DNA of 64,000 nucleotides from JAFKFI01 sp963795435. Its GTDB lineage: Bacteria > Pseudomonadota > Alphaproteobacteria > Acetobacterales > Acetobacteraceae. The DNA is taken from assembly GCA_963795435.1 (NCBI GenBank), contig CAWCHV010000009.1, forward strand, positions 1,116,001 to 1,180,000, given 5' to 3'. Shown piece by piece: positions 31,381-39,553 of the stretch. A model generated the notes under the pieces. It saw only the letters and a program-made list of their open reading frames with translations, was not told the origin of the DNA and did not search any database. The position numbers and the translations under genes were made by a program. Each line of letters starts with the position of its first letter. The first letter of the stretch is position 1.

Positions 31381-32008
31381 CGCGGTACTGGCGACGGTGT
31401 CCGCCATCGCGGATCGTCTGTCCGGGATCGCCGGCCGCTTTCCGGGCGCGCAACCCGAGCTCGTCGCGGACGTGGTTCGCGCGGTCCTCGGCATGTCGGA
31501 CGACGATCCGGACCCGAGCGAAACCTCGCTCATCGCCGAGGTCGAGGAACTGGGCCGGACCATCGCCTCGGCCAAGGCCGAGATCGCGGCGCTGTGCGTG
31601 GACGACATCACCGACAACCACATTCCCTCGGCGACCGACGAGCTGGACGCGATCGTCGCGCACACCGCCGCCGCGACCGACCAGATCCTCGAGACCTGCG
31701 AGACCCTGGACCGCGTCGCCGGCGAGCTCACCGGCGAGCCGGCGGCCCGGCTGCAGGATGCGACCACGCGCATCTACGAGGCGTGCGGCTTCCAGGACAT
31801 CACAGGGCAGCGGATCACCAAGGTCGTCGCCACGCTCAAGACGATCGAGGCAAAGGTGGCGCACATGGTGGCGGCTTTCGGAACGTCCGCAAATCGGTGC
31901 AAGGCGGAAGCGCTGGCGGACCCTTCCCTGCTGCTGAACGGGCCGCAACTGCCGGCCGCGGCGATGGACCAGTCGGACATCGACAAGCTGCTGGCCAGTT
32001 TCGACTGA
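31373..32008 (+). CDS. cheZ: CheZ-like CheY-P phosphatase
   Basis: A 211-residue helical protein. The catalytic signature ACGFQDITGQRITKVV places Asp142 and Gln146 where E. coli CheZ has Asp143 and Gln147, on a long helical hairpin. The C-terminal peptide DQSDIDKLLASFD resembles the CheY-binding peptide of FliM and the CheY-P-binding tail of CheZ. It follows cheY with 8 bp overlap and shares the A of TGATG with the next gene. Confidence 0.82.
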   Translation: MPDAVLATVSAIADRLSGIAGRFPGAQPELVADVVRAVLGMSDDDPDPSETSLIAEVEELGRTIASAKAEIAALCVDDITDNHIPSATDELDAIVAHTAAATDQILETCETLDRVAGELTGEPAARLQDATTRIYEACGFQDITGQRITKVVATLKTIEAKVAHMVAAFGTSANRCKAEALADPSLLLNGPQLPAAAMDQSDIDKLLASFD

Positions 32009-35000
32009 TGCGCGGCACTCGGCTTCTCGCCGTTCCGCTGCTCTGCGTGTACGCCGCGCTCTCTCCCGCTCTCGGGGCGGAAGGCGATGCGGAGGTGCGG
32101 GTGCGGACCGGCGACCACCCCGGCTTCGGTCGCGTGGTGTTCGATTTCCCCGAGCGGGTCTCATACAAGCTGAGCCGGGACGGCGATCGGGTCCGCCTGC
32201 GGTTCGATGGCGCGGGCAGGATCGGCTCCGCACCGTCGCGCGCCCGGAACATCCAGCGGATCACCGGGGGCGACAGCCAGGCGGACCTCATCGTTTCCCC
32301 CGCCACCCAGATCCACCCGTGGCGGATGGGCAACGGCATCGTAATCGACGTGCTGGATCCGGGGCCGGAGCCCGCGGCCGGCGCCACGCCGCCGTCGGGC
32401 GCGCCCACACCCCGATCCCCGCCGGAGAAATCTTCCGCTCCCGCGCGCGGCGCCGAGCATCCGTCCGACGTGGCGGGCGCGCCGACGCTCCCGCCGTCGC
32501 CCGTCACGGCGGAACGGTCGGCGAGCAGCCGAACGGTCGCGTCCCCCGCGTCCGACGCCAAGCCGGCCGCGCCCCAGGAGCCTCCGACCCAGGCATCTCC
32601 CAGTCCGGCACCTCCCGGTCCGGCACCTCCCAGTCCGGCACCTCCCAGTCCGGCATCTGCCAGTCCGGCGTCCGTCGGCCAGGACGCAGTGGGTCAGCGA
32701 GGCCCAAGCCAGGATCTCCCACGGGCCGAATTTGCGCCAGCTTCCACGGTTGCGCCCGCTGCCGGTGGTCCGCTGGCGCTGGTCGTCGGCCGCGTTGCAC
32801 CGCCCGCCGGTGTCGTCGGCTCGGCGATCTCGCTGCCGTTCGGATCGGCCACAGGCCTGGCCGCCTTCCGCCGCGGCGATACCGCCTTGCTGGTGTTCGA
32901 CGAGGCGCGGCCCCTCGATCTCGCGGCATTGCGCGGGGACGGCGTGTTCGGCTCGGCGTCGATCCAGTTGCTTCCGAGGGCCACCGTCGTCAGGTTCCAT
33001 TTGCCGCCAGGCACCGAATTGGCTCTGGCGCGCGGTTCGACGGGCTGGATAGTAACCGCCGCCACCGCTGTGAGCGCCGCCGAGGCGATCGAGCCCGTGC
33101 TGGACAACCGTCATCTTGATTTTACCACGGCCCTCCCGGGAGCGGTCGTCAGCGTCTCCGATCCTGAGACCGGCGGGATGATGCTGGTCGGCACGCTGCG
33201 ACAGCCCGGGCAGGGAGTGCCGGTTTCGCGCCGCACCAGCGAGTTCGTCCTGCTGCCGACGTGGCAGGGGATTGCCGTCGAACCGCTATCCGACAAGATC
33301 CTCCTGCGCGTCGTGCAGAGCGGCTTCCGGCTCGGCGCCGCGCCGGCCGGTCTTGCCCTGGCCGCCGCGCCGCCGGATGCGGCGGCCTACGCCGGCGCGA
33401 CCAGCATGACCCGGCGGTATGACTTTCCGCCCCTGCCGGCCCCGAGCCTGCTCCGGCAGTTGCAGACCGAAATCGATGCCGCGGCGATCGCCCCACCGCT
33501 GGCCCGGGCGCCCGCGCGCCAAGCCGCCGCGCAGACCATGGTCGCACTCGGTCTCGGTGCGGAAGCGCAAGCCATGTTGCGGCTGGCCGCCGCCGACGAC
33601 GCGAGGGAAGCCGACAATCCCGATGCGATCGGACTGGGCGCGATCGCGGCCTTGCTGGCGGATCGGGATTGCGAGGCCGATGGCCTGTCCGATCCGCGGC
33701 TGACCGGGACCGACGAGATCGCACTCTGGCGCGCCGTGCGGGAGGCGCGGCAGCGCGAGGGCTCCCCGGCCGCTGCATCGGTGTTCGCCGCGACCCTGCC
33801 GTTGTTGCTTTCCTATCCCGAGGAATTGCGCGGCCGCCTGCTCCCGCTCGTGGCCGAGACCATGGCGCTCAACAAGTCGGATGGCGCCGAAGAGCTGTTG
33901 TCCCATCGTCCCGACGACCAGAGTCTCGCCCTCGCGCGTGGGTTCTTGCTGGAGGCGAAAGGGGACAAAGCGGGCGCGCTGGCGATTTTCGATCGGCTCG
34001 CCGCCGGCCCGGACCGGCTGACGCGCGTCCGGGCGGCGCCACGCGCGGTGGAATTGCGGCTCTCGACTGGTGCGATCGATGCGAAGCAGGCGGCCGATGC
34101 GCTGGAAAGGCAGTTCTACGCCTGGCGCGGCGACCAGCACGAACTTGCCTTGCGGGAACGCGTGGCCGAGCTGCGCAGCCAGTCGGGGAGTTGGCGGGCG
34201 GCTCTTACGCTGCTGCGCGAGACCGAAGTACTTTCCCCGGACGACCAGCCGGCGATCCATGCGCGCCTGAAGGAGATCTTCGCCGCGTTTCTGGGCGACC
34301 ACAACGCGGACCGGCAATCGCCGTTCGAACTGGTGGCGCTCGTCAGCGAAAACGCCGATCTGCTGCCCGACGGCGCGCAAGGCGCCGAGATGGCCGCGCG
34401 GTTGGCCGACCGCCTGCTTGCACTGGACCTGCCGAAGCGCGCCGATCCGATACTCGCGAAGCTGGTCCAATCGTCGACCGGCGCCGCGCGCGCTGGATTC
34501 GGCGCCCGTCTCGCGTCCTCGCGGTTGCGCGAGGGCGACGCAGACGGGGCGCTCGCGGCCCTGTCCGCCTCGGACCAGGACGACCTGCCGCCGCAGGTCA
34601 GCCAGCAGCGCGTCCTGGTCAAGGCGCGCGCACTGGCCCGGCGCGGCGATCGCGGCGCCGCCGTCGCGCTGCTCGAGGAACTCGGCAGCGCCGAGGCCGA
34701 CGCGGCGCGCGCCGATATACTGGAAGAAGCACGGGATTGGCGCCAGGCCGAGCGCGCGCTCGCCGACTATGCCGGCAAGACCGTGCCCGCCGCCGGATCG
34801 CTCAATGACGCGCAGCGCCGGACGTTGCTGCGGTTGGCGGGAGCGACGGCGCAGGCCGACGATCCGGCCGCGCTGGCCGGGTTGCGGCAGCGCGAGGGCA
34901 AGCGGATCGGCGGCGGCCCGCTCGGCGACATGTTCCGCCTGCTGACCTCCGGCCCGATACAGGGCAGCGCGGATCTGGGCCGCGCGGGACGCGAGATCGC

Positions 35001-35061
35001 GCTGGCGCGCGGCATCCCGGCGGACCTGAAGGCCATGTCGCCGCTCCGTCAGAACCCTTGA
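32008..35061 (+). CDS. Large secreted TPR/helical-repeat protein with AMIN-like N-terminus
   Basis: A 1017-residue protein coupled to cheZ (TGATG). It has a signal peptide (LLAVPLLCVYAALSPALG), then a beta-rich region about 25-110 (VRVRTGDHPGFGRVVFDFP, YKLSRDGDRVRLRFDG), reminiscent of AMIN domains that bind cell wall or secretin. A Pro/Ser/Ala linker (about 120-250) contains 15-bp DNA repeats. The C-terminal about 500 residues are alpha-helical repeats (TPR/Sel1-like: ALARGFLLEAKGDKAGALAIFDRL, ALARRGDRGAAVALLEEL). Proteins of this plan are found with flagellar genes in Rhodospirillales, without known function. A periplasmic scaffold for the motor is a reasonable inference. Confidence 0.7.
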   Translation: MRGTRLLAVPLLCVYAALSPALGAEGDAEVRVRTGDHPGFGRVVFDFPERVSYKLSRDGDRVRLRFDGAGRIGSAPSRARNIQRITGGDSQADLIVSPATQIHPWRMGNGIVIDVLDPGPEPAAGATPPSGAPTPRSPPEKSSAPARGAEHPSDVAGAPTLPPSPVTAERSASSRTVASPASDAKPAAPQEPPTQASPSPAPPGPAPPSPAPPSPASASPASVGQDAVGQRGPSQDLPRAEFAPASTVAPAAGGPLALVVGRVAPPAGVVGSAISLPFGSATGLAAFRRGDTALLVFDEARPLDLAALRGDGVFGSASIQLLPRATVVRFHLPPGTELALARGSTGWIVTAATAVSAAEAIEPVLDNRHLDFTTALPGAVVSVSDPETGGMMLVGTLRQPGQGVPVSRRTSEFVLLPTWQGIAVEPLSDKILLRVVQSGFRLGAAPAGLALAAAPPDAAAYAGATSMTRRYDFPPLPAPSLLRQLQTEIDAAAIAPPLARAPARQAAAQTMVALGLGAEAQAMLRLAAADDAREADNPDAIGLGAIAALLADRDCEADGLSDPRLTGTDEIALWRAVREARQREGSPAAASVFAATLPLLLSYPEELRGRLLPLVAETMALNKSDGAEELLSHRPDDQSLALARGFLLEAKGDKAGALAIFDRLAAGPDRLTRVRAAPRAVELRLSTGAIDAKQAADALERQFYAWRGDQHELALRERVAELRSQSGSWRAALTLLRETEVLSPDDQPAIHARLKEIFAAFLGDHNADRQSPFELVALVSENADLLPDGAQGAEMAARLADRLLALDLPKRADPILAKLVQSSTGAARAGFGARLASSRLREGDADGALAALSASDQDDLPPQVSQQRVLVKARALARRGDRGAAVALLEELGSAEADAARADILEEARDWRQAERALADYAGKTVPAAGSLNDAQRRTLLRLAGATAQADDPAALAGLRQREGKRIGGGPLGDMFRLLTSGPIQGSADLGRAGREIALARGIPADLKAMSPLRQNP
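32596..32670 (+). repeat. 15-bp in-frame tandem repeats (Pro/Ser/Ala linker)
   Basis: About five copies of CCTCCCAGTCCGGCA with small changes, coding for PPSPA-type repeats in the linker of the large periplasmic protein. The unit is a multiple of three, so the frame is kept when copy number changes. Confidence 0.8.
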
Positions 35062-35231
35062 GCCGCCTGCATATCGGCGCGTCGCGGCCATGCGGATTTG
35101 GACGGAGCGAGGGGGAGAATTCCACTTGCATGACCCCCCCCTTTTCCCCATGTTCCGCCCTCCTTGGCCCCAGGGGGTTCGCGCATGTCCGCGCGTTCCC
35201 AACAGGCCGTCTACTGGTAGGAGAGTACGCG

Positions 35232-35700
35232 ATGGACGCACTCAGCCCGCTGGGGATGGTCTCGGAACTTCCGAGCGAGAACCAGACGACGCTTAACGAC
35301 CCGGGGCTTGGCTCCCGTGAGGAGCAGAAAGACTACTTCGTCGAGAAGGACGGGGTGAAGTTCGCCGGCACGCATCTGCTGGTGGATCTGTGGGGTGCGA
35401 GGGATCTCGGCGACAAGGCGGCGGTGGACGCGGCGTTGCGCGAGGCGGCGATCGCCGCCGGTGCAACGATCCTGCACAGTCATTTCCACCATTTCGGACC
35501 GGATGCCGGCGTCTCCGGCGTGGTCGTGCTGGCTGAGAGCCACATCTCGATCCACACCTGGCCGGAGCGGGATTTTGCTGCGATCGACATCTTCATGTGC
35601 GGCTCGTGCAATCCTTATCGATTCCCTTCCGGTGCTGAAGGCGGCGTTCAAACCGACTTCCATCCATCTCGGAGAGCAGCGGCGCGGGCTGATCGCCTAG
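35232..35700 (+). pseudogene. speD: S-adenosylmethionine decarboxylase proenzyme, frameshifted near the 3' end
   Basis: SpeD makes decarboxylated SAM for spermidine synthesis by self-cleaving to a pyruvoyl enzyme. The frame from ATG 35232 shows GTHLLVDLWGA, ATILHSHFHHFGPDAGVSG and LAESHISIHTWPE with the pyruvoyl Ser103, then IFMCGSCNPY. After this the reading frame continues as non-homologous RFPSGAEGG... to TGA 35715-35717, while the +1 frame supplies the expected end SLPVLKAAFKPTSIHLGEQRRGLIA, stop 35698-35700. One extra base lies at about 35613-35622. Without the fault the protein would be about 155 residues. Real mutation, sequencing error or frameshifting cannot be told apart here. Confidence 0.85.
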
Positions 35701-35701
35701 C

Positions 35702-35733
35702 CCTGGGTGCTCCCTGACCTGGGCGCTCCCTGA
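35702..35733. repeat. Tandem duplication after speD
   Basis: Two adjacent 16-mers, CCTGGGTGCTCCCTGA (35702-35717) and CCTGGGCGCTCCCTGA (35718-35733), with one difference. The TGA ending the uncorrected speD frame (35715-35717) closes the first unit. Confidence 0.85.
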
Positions 35734-35746
35734 ATAGATTGGCCAA

Positions 35747-35784
35747 GCAACGGCCCGGGTCCCAGATCCGGGCCGTTGCGTTTT
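35747..35784 (+). terminator. Terminator/attenuator between speD and speE
   Basis: GCAACGGCCCGG pairs perfectly with CCGGGCCGTTGC (12 bp) around a 9-base loop, followed by GTTTTC. It ends 12 bases before the speE ATG, right against its GGAGG ribosome site. It may end speD transcripts or control read-through into speE. Confidence 0.8.
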
Positions 35785-35795
35785 CGGAGGATTTG

Positions 35796-36662
35796 ATGGC
35801 GACCGATAGCTGGATCAACGAGACGCTGTACGCCGATTGGGGCCAGCGCTTCCGGGTCGGGCGCGAGCTGGCTCGCGTGCGCAGCGCGTTCCAGGACATC
35901 GTGATCTTCGACAGCGCCTCGCACGGGCGGGTCATGGTGCTCGACGGCGTGATCCAGATCACCGAGCGCGACGAGTTCGTCTACCAGGAGATGCTGACCC
36001 ACGTGCCGCTGCTGGCGCATGGCGCGGCCGCGAGCGTGCTGATCATCGGCGCCGGCGATGGCGGGGTGCTGCGCCGCGTCCTGCGGCACCGCGCCGTCCA
36101 ACGCGCCGTCATGGTCGAGATCGACGGCGAGGTGATCCGGCTGGCCAAGCAGCACCTGCCCAACATCGCCGGCAGCGCCTGGCACGACGCCCGCGCCGAC
36201 GTGATCGTGGGCGACGGGATCGACTACGTGCGGCGCGCGCCCGACGCCTCGTTCGACGTCGTCATCGTCGACAGCACCGACCCGATCGGCGTCGGCGAGG
36301 TGCTGTTCACGGATGATTTCTATGCCAACTGCGCCCGGGTGCTCACGGCGCGCGGCGTCGTGGTCAACCAGTGCGGCGTGCCCTTCATGCAGGCCGACGA
36401 ATTGCGCGAGACCAGCGCCCGGCGCGCCCAGTTCTTCCCGCACGTCACCGCCTACGTCGCGGCGGTGCCGACCTATGTCGGCGGCTTCATGACCCTCGGC
36501 TGGGCCGCAAAGGATCCGGCGCTGACCCAGGCGACGGTGGCCGAGATCCGCGACCGCGCGGGGACGGCGGGCATCCTGGGCACGACCCGCTACTGGACGC
36601 CCGAGATCCATGTCGGCGCGTTCCATCTGCCGCCCTACATCGCGGAGCATCTGCCGCGATAG
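35796..36662 (+). CDS. speE: Polyamine aminopropyltransferase (spermidine synthase)
   Basis: A 288-residue SpeE that transfers an aminopropyl group from decarboxylated SAM to putrescine. Motifs: FDSASHGRVMVLDGVIQITERDEFVYQEMLTHVP (in parts), the nucleotide-binding VLIIGAGDGGVLRRVLRH, VEIDGEVI, and the active-site DSTDPIGVGEVLFT. ATG 35796 follows GGAGGATTTG. Its partner speD upstream is frameshifted, so in this strain dcSAM supply is uncertain. Confidence 0.95.
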   Translation: MATDSWINETLYADWGQRFRVGRELARVRSAFQDIVIFDSASHGRVMVLDGVIQITERDEFVYQEMLTHVPLLAHGAAASVLIIGAGDGGVLRRVLRHRAVQRAVMVEIDGEVIRLAKQHLPNIAGSAWHDARADVIVGDGIDYVRRAPDASFDVVIVDSTDPIGVGEVLFTDDFYANCARVLTARGVVVNQCGVPFMQADELRETSARRAQFFPHVTAYVAAVPTYVGGFMTLGWAAKDPALTQATVAEIRDRAGTAGILGTTRYWTPEIHVGAFHLPPYIAEHLPR

Positions 36663-36674
36663 CTCGCGCACCGG

Positions 36675-37421
36675 TCAGCCGTGCGTGTCGGCGAAACTCT
36701 GCACCAGGCTGCCGCAGACCAGCCGCCAGCCATCGACCAGCACGAAGAAGATCAGCTTGAACGGCAGCGCCACGACGCTCGGCGGCAGCATCATCATGCC
36801 GAGGCTCATCAGCACGCTGGCGACCACCATGTCGATCACCAGGAAGGGCAGGAACAGCAGGAACCCCATCTCGAACGCGCGGCGCAGCTCGCCGACCATG
36901 AACGCCGGCACCAGCGCGCGCCACGGCGTCTGCTCCGGCGAGGGCGGATCGGGCAGCTTCGCGAGGTCGAGGAACAGCTGCAGATCGCTGCCACGCAGGT
37001 TTCCGCTCATGAAGTGGCGGAACGGCTCGGTCGCGAGACGCAGCCCTTCCATCTCGCCGACGCGGCCCTGCGTCATCGGCAGCAATCCGCTGGTCCATGC
37101 CTGGTCGAGCACCGGCTGCATCACGAAGAAGGTCAGGAACAGGGCGAGCCCGATCAGCACGGTGTTGGGCGGCGTGCCTTGCGCGCTGAGCGCGCTGCGC
37201 AGCAGCGACAGGACGATGACGATCCGCGTGAACGCCGTCACCATCACGAGCAGGCTGGGGGCCAGCGCCAGCACGGTGACCAGCGCCGTGAGCTGAACCA
37301 GTCGCGAGGTGGCGCCGGCCTGCCCGGCGCCGCCCAGATCGATGTTGACGGATTGCGCGGCGGCGAGCCCCGGCAACACGAGCATCGCCACGAGCAAAAC
37401 GGGGATCAGGCGCCGGATCAT
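36675..37421 (-). CDS. fliP: Flagellar biosynthetic protein FliP
   Basis: A 248-residue type III export-gate protein with a signal peptide (LIPVLLVAMLVLPGLAAA) and four membrane segments. Hallmarks: LLVMVTAFTRIVIVLSLLRSALSAQGTPPN, VGELRRAFEMGFLLFLPFLVIDMVVASVLMSLGMMMLPP (in parts) and KLIFFVLVDGWRLVCGSLV. It overlaps fliO (ATGA). It points away from flgB and toward the convergent speE. Confidence 0.96.
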   Translation of the reverse strand: MIRRLIPVLLVAMLVLPGLAAAQSVNIDLGGAGQAGATSRLVQLTALVTVLALAPSLLVMVTAFTRIVIVLSLLRSALSAQGTPPNTVLIGLALFLTFFVMQPVLDQAWTSGLLPMTQGRVGEMEGLRLATEPFRHFMSGNLRGSDLQLFLDLAKLPDPPSPEQTPWRALVPAFMVGELRRAFEMGFLLFLPFLVIDMVVASVLMSLGMMMLPPSVVALPFKLIFFVLVDGWRLVCGSLVQSFADTHG

Positions 37422-37687
37422 GGCGCGGCCCGGTCGGACAGCCAGCCGACCACGAGGTCCTGCCCACCGCCGGTGAGCAGCAGCACGCGGCGCCCCTCGC
37501 AGCTCACCAGGTGCAGCCGCCGCCTCGGATCGAGCGCGATGGCTTCCTCGACCTTCAGGAGGCGCCCGGCCGGGCGCCGGCTCCCGATGCCGCTGAACTT
37601 GGCGGCGCGGCTCGCGGCCCAAATCAGCGCCAGAACGGCGAGCAGCGCGACGATGGCGGTCAAGATTGGTTGCATTGACAATAGCAT
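37418..37687 (-). CDS. fliO: Flagellar biosynthesis protein FliO
   Basis: An 89-residue protein with one membrane segment (ILTAIVALLAVLALIWAA) and a C-terminal cytoplasmic domain (LLKVEEAIALDPRRRLHLVSCEGRRVLLLTGGGQDLVVGWL in parts). FliO stabilises FliP. ATG 37687 is used; ATG 37675 (MQPIL) is the alternative. It overlaps fliP by 4 bp. Confidence 0.88.
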   Translation of the reverse strand: MLLSMQPILTAIVALLAVLALIWAASRAAKFSGIGSRRPAGRLLKVEEAIALDPRRRLHLVSCEGRRVLLLTGGGQDLVVGWLSDRAAP

Positions 37688-37721
37688 TGGCGCGGCCTTT
37701 TGCCGGCGGTGAGCGGAATGG

Positions 37722-38027
37722 TCAGGGGTCGAGCGGCGCCATCGCGGCGGTGAGCGCGGCGGACAGGCCATCGATCTCCCGCAGCATGGCGGAGAGTTCC
37801 GGGATCAGCTCGCGTCCCTGCTCGGGCTGCAGGTCGAGCGCCTTGGCGCAGAGCAGGCCGATGATCCTGTCCAATCCGGCGAGATCCACGCTGCGCCCGG
37901 TATCAACCAGGGCTCGGGAGAGGCGGATCGTGGTCGCGACCCCGCCCGCGAGCGAGCGGGTTCGGCCGATCCGCGTGCGGTCGGCCAGCAAATGGGAGTC
38001 CTCGGCCAGTCCCGCGCTCGGTTCCAT
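37722..38027 (-). CDS. Hypothetical protein upstream of fliO
   Basis: A 101-residue, mostly helical, soluble protein (SLAGGVATTIRLSRALVDTG, LIPELSAMLREIDGLSAALTAAM) with no family recognised. It is the first gene of the minus-strand fliO-fliP series, divergent from flgB with 100 bp between, so a flagellar role is likely. ATG 38027 fits the divergent region. Confidence 0.6.
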   Translation of the reverse strand: MEPSAGLAEDSHLLADRTRIGRTRSLAGGVATTIRLSRALVDTGRSVDLAGLDRIIGLLCAKALDLQPEQGRELIPELSAMLREIDGLSAALTAAMAPLDP

Positions 38028-38042
38028 GCTGGTGAAAAGACC

Positions 38043-38063
38043 ACGCTTCTATTACCGAAGCGT
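38043..38063. promoter_or_regulatory. Inverted repeat in the flgB / fliO-side divergent region
   Basis: ACGCTTC-TATTACC-GAAGCGT: 7-bp arms separated by 7 bases. It lies 16 bp from the minus-strand gene start and 65 bp before flgB. It could be an operator; no clear sigma-54 box was seen in this interval. Confidence 0.4.
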
Positions 38064-38127
38064 TTCCGGGGCGCGCTTAACCCGGCATTCAGTCCTCGGG
38101 CGCAATCTGGCGGGAGTGGACCGAACG

Positions 38128-38526
38128 ATGGCGGCGCGGATGGATGTCTCCCAGATCGGATTGTTTGCCTTGGCCGACAAGCGGCTTGCCTGGCTCGACC
38201 GCCGGCAGGAGGTGCTGGCGCACAACGTCGCCAACGCCGACACGCCGGGATGGCGGCCGCGCGACCTCGCCCCGTTCGCCGCCGCGCTCTCCGCGACGGG
38301 CGGGGTGGCGCCGGTTCAGACCCGGCCGAACCACCTGCCGGGAACGGCCGCCGCCGCTTCGCCGGATGTCGTCGAGCGGCCCAGCGAGCGCGCGCCGGAT
38401 GGCAACGCCGTGTCGATGCAGCAGCAGCTCATGAACGTCGCCAATACGGAGAGCTCGCAGGAATTGGTGACCGATCTCTACACGAAATACCTCGGCTTCT
38501 TCCGCCTCGCACTCGGGCATGGCTGA
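38128..38526 (+). CDS. flgB: Flagellar basal body rod protein FlgB
   Basis: A 132-residue rod protein: RRQEVLAHNVANADTPGWRPRDLAPF near the N-terminus and the family end MQQQLMNVANTESSQELVTDLY, KYLGFFRLALG. ATG 38128 has GGGAG about 11 bases upstream. It opens the flgB-flgC-fliE-fliQ-fliR-flhB series. Confidence 0.93.
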   Translation: MAARMDVSQIGLFALADKRLAWLDRRQEVLAHNVANADTPGWRPRDLAPFAAALSATGGVAPVQTRPNHLPGTAAAASPDVVERPSERAPDGNAVSMQQQLMNVANTESSQELVTDLYTKYLGFFRLALGHG

Positions 38527-38541
38527 CAGGGACGGACCGCG

Positions 38542-38949
38542 ATGGATCTCACGAAGGCCCTGACGATCTCGGCGCAGGGAATGGACGTGCAGACCACCCG
38601 GCTGCGCGTCATCGCCGAGAATCTCGCGAACCAGGATACGACGGGCTCGACGCCGGGCGCAGATCCGTACCGCCGCAAGACCGTGACCTTCGAGAATCGC
38701 ATGGATCGCGCTCTCGGCACCGAGGCCGTGCGGGTCAAGGAGATCGGTCAGGACAAGAGCGCGTTCGCGCAGCGCTACGATCCGTCCCATCCGGCCGCCA
38801 ACGCGCAGGGCTACGTCAAAACCTCCAACGTGAACAGCTTCGTCGAGGTCATGGACATGCGCGAGGCGCAGCGGTCCTACAGCGCCAATCTGCAGGTCCT
38901 GGAAGTCACCCGCGGCATGTTGACGCGGGTGATCGGCATGTTGAAATGA
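38542..38949 (+). CDS. flgC: Flagellar basal body rod protein FlgC
   Basis: A 135-residue proximal rod protein: LTISAQGMDVQTTRLRVIAENLANQDTTGSTPGADPYRRK (in parts) and the C-terminal VKTSNVNSFVEVMDMREAQRSYSANLQVLEVTRGML (in parts). It is 15 bp after flgB, and its stop overlaps the fliE ATG by 4 bp. Confidence 0.96.
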   Translation: MDLTKALTISAQGMDVQTTRLRVIAENLANQDTTGSTPGADPYRRKTVTFENRMDRALGTEAVRVKEIGQDKSAFAQRYDPSHPAANAQGYVKTSNVNSFVEVMDMREAQRSYSANLQVLEVTRGMLTRVIGMLK

Positions 38950-39251
38950 GCGGCATCCCGACCATCACGGTTACGCCGTCGGCTGCCGCCGGCGCCTACG
39001 CGCGGGTCGACGGCGGCGGCCAGGCGGCCGATGGCGGCGGGTTCGGCGGCGCGCTCCAGCGGGCACTCGAGGGCGTCGTCGAGACCGGACATCAGGCCGA
39101 CGCGCAGGCGATGACGGCGATCGCCGGCGGCGGCAATCTCACCGAGGTCGTCACCGCCGTCTCGCGCGCCGAGCTGGCCCTGCAATCGACCGTCGCGATC
39201 CGCGATCGCGTCGTGCAGGCGTACCAAGATATCATGCGTATGCCGATCTGA
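38946..39251 (+). CDS. fliE: Flagellar hook-basal body complex protein FliE
   Basis: A 101-residue junction protein between MS-ring and rod. The C-terminal part LTEVVTAVSRAELALQSTVAIRDRVVQAYQDIMRMPI (in parts) is the classical FliE end with the MPI terminus. The N-terminal third is Gly-rich and variable. It is coupled to flgC (ATGA). Confidence 0.93.
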   Translation: MSGIPTITVTPSAAAGAYARVDGGGQAADGGGFGGALQRALEGVVETGHQADAQAMTAIAGGGNLTEVVTAVSRAELALQSTVAIRDRVVQAYQDIMRMPI

Positions 39252-39280
39252 CGCATGACCATCCCGGCAGGAAGGCGGTG

Positions 39281-39553
39281 ATGGCGGAGGCCGATATCGC
39301 GGGGCTGATGCGCGAGGCGATGCTCGTGATCCTCAAGCTCGGCGGCCCGCCGCTGATCGTGGGGCTGGCGGTCGGGCTCGTCGTGTCGCTGCTGCAGGCC
39401 GTCACGCAGATCAGCGAGTCGACACTGGCCTTCGTGCCCAAGGTGCTCGCCCTGTTCGCGACGCTGTTCCTGCTCGGCCCCTTCATGCTGTCCACCCTGA
39501 CCGACTACACGCACCGCCTGTTCGATGCGCTGATTGCGGTGGGCGGCTCGTGA
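39281..39553 (+). CDS. fliQ: Flagellar biosynthesis protein FliQ
   Basis: A 90-residue export-gate protein with two membrane helices: LILKLGGPPLIVGLAVGLVVSLLQAVTQISESTLAFVPK (in parts) and FATLFLLGPFMLSTLTDYT. ATG 39281 after AGGAAGG is preferred to GTG 39278. The fliR GTG overlaps its stop (GTGA). Confidence 0.95.
   Translation: MAEADIAGLMREAMLVILKLGGPPLIVGLAVGLVVSLLQAVTQISESTLAFVPKVLALFATLFLLGPFMLSTLTDYTHRLFDALIAVGGS

Noticed and set aside
38090..38128. Sigma-54 promoter for flgB (GG-N10-GC at about 38098-38111)
   Set aside because: The match is limited to the GG and GC, and transcription would start almost at the flgB ATG, leaving no ribosome site.
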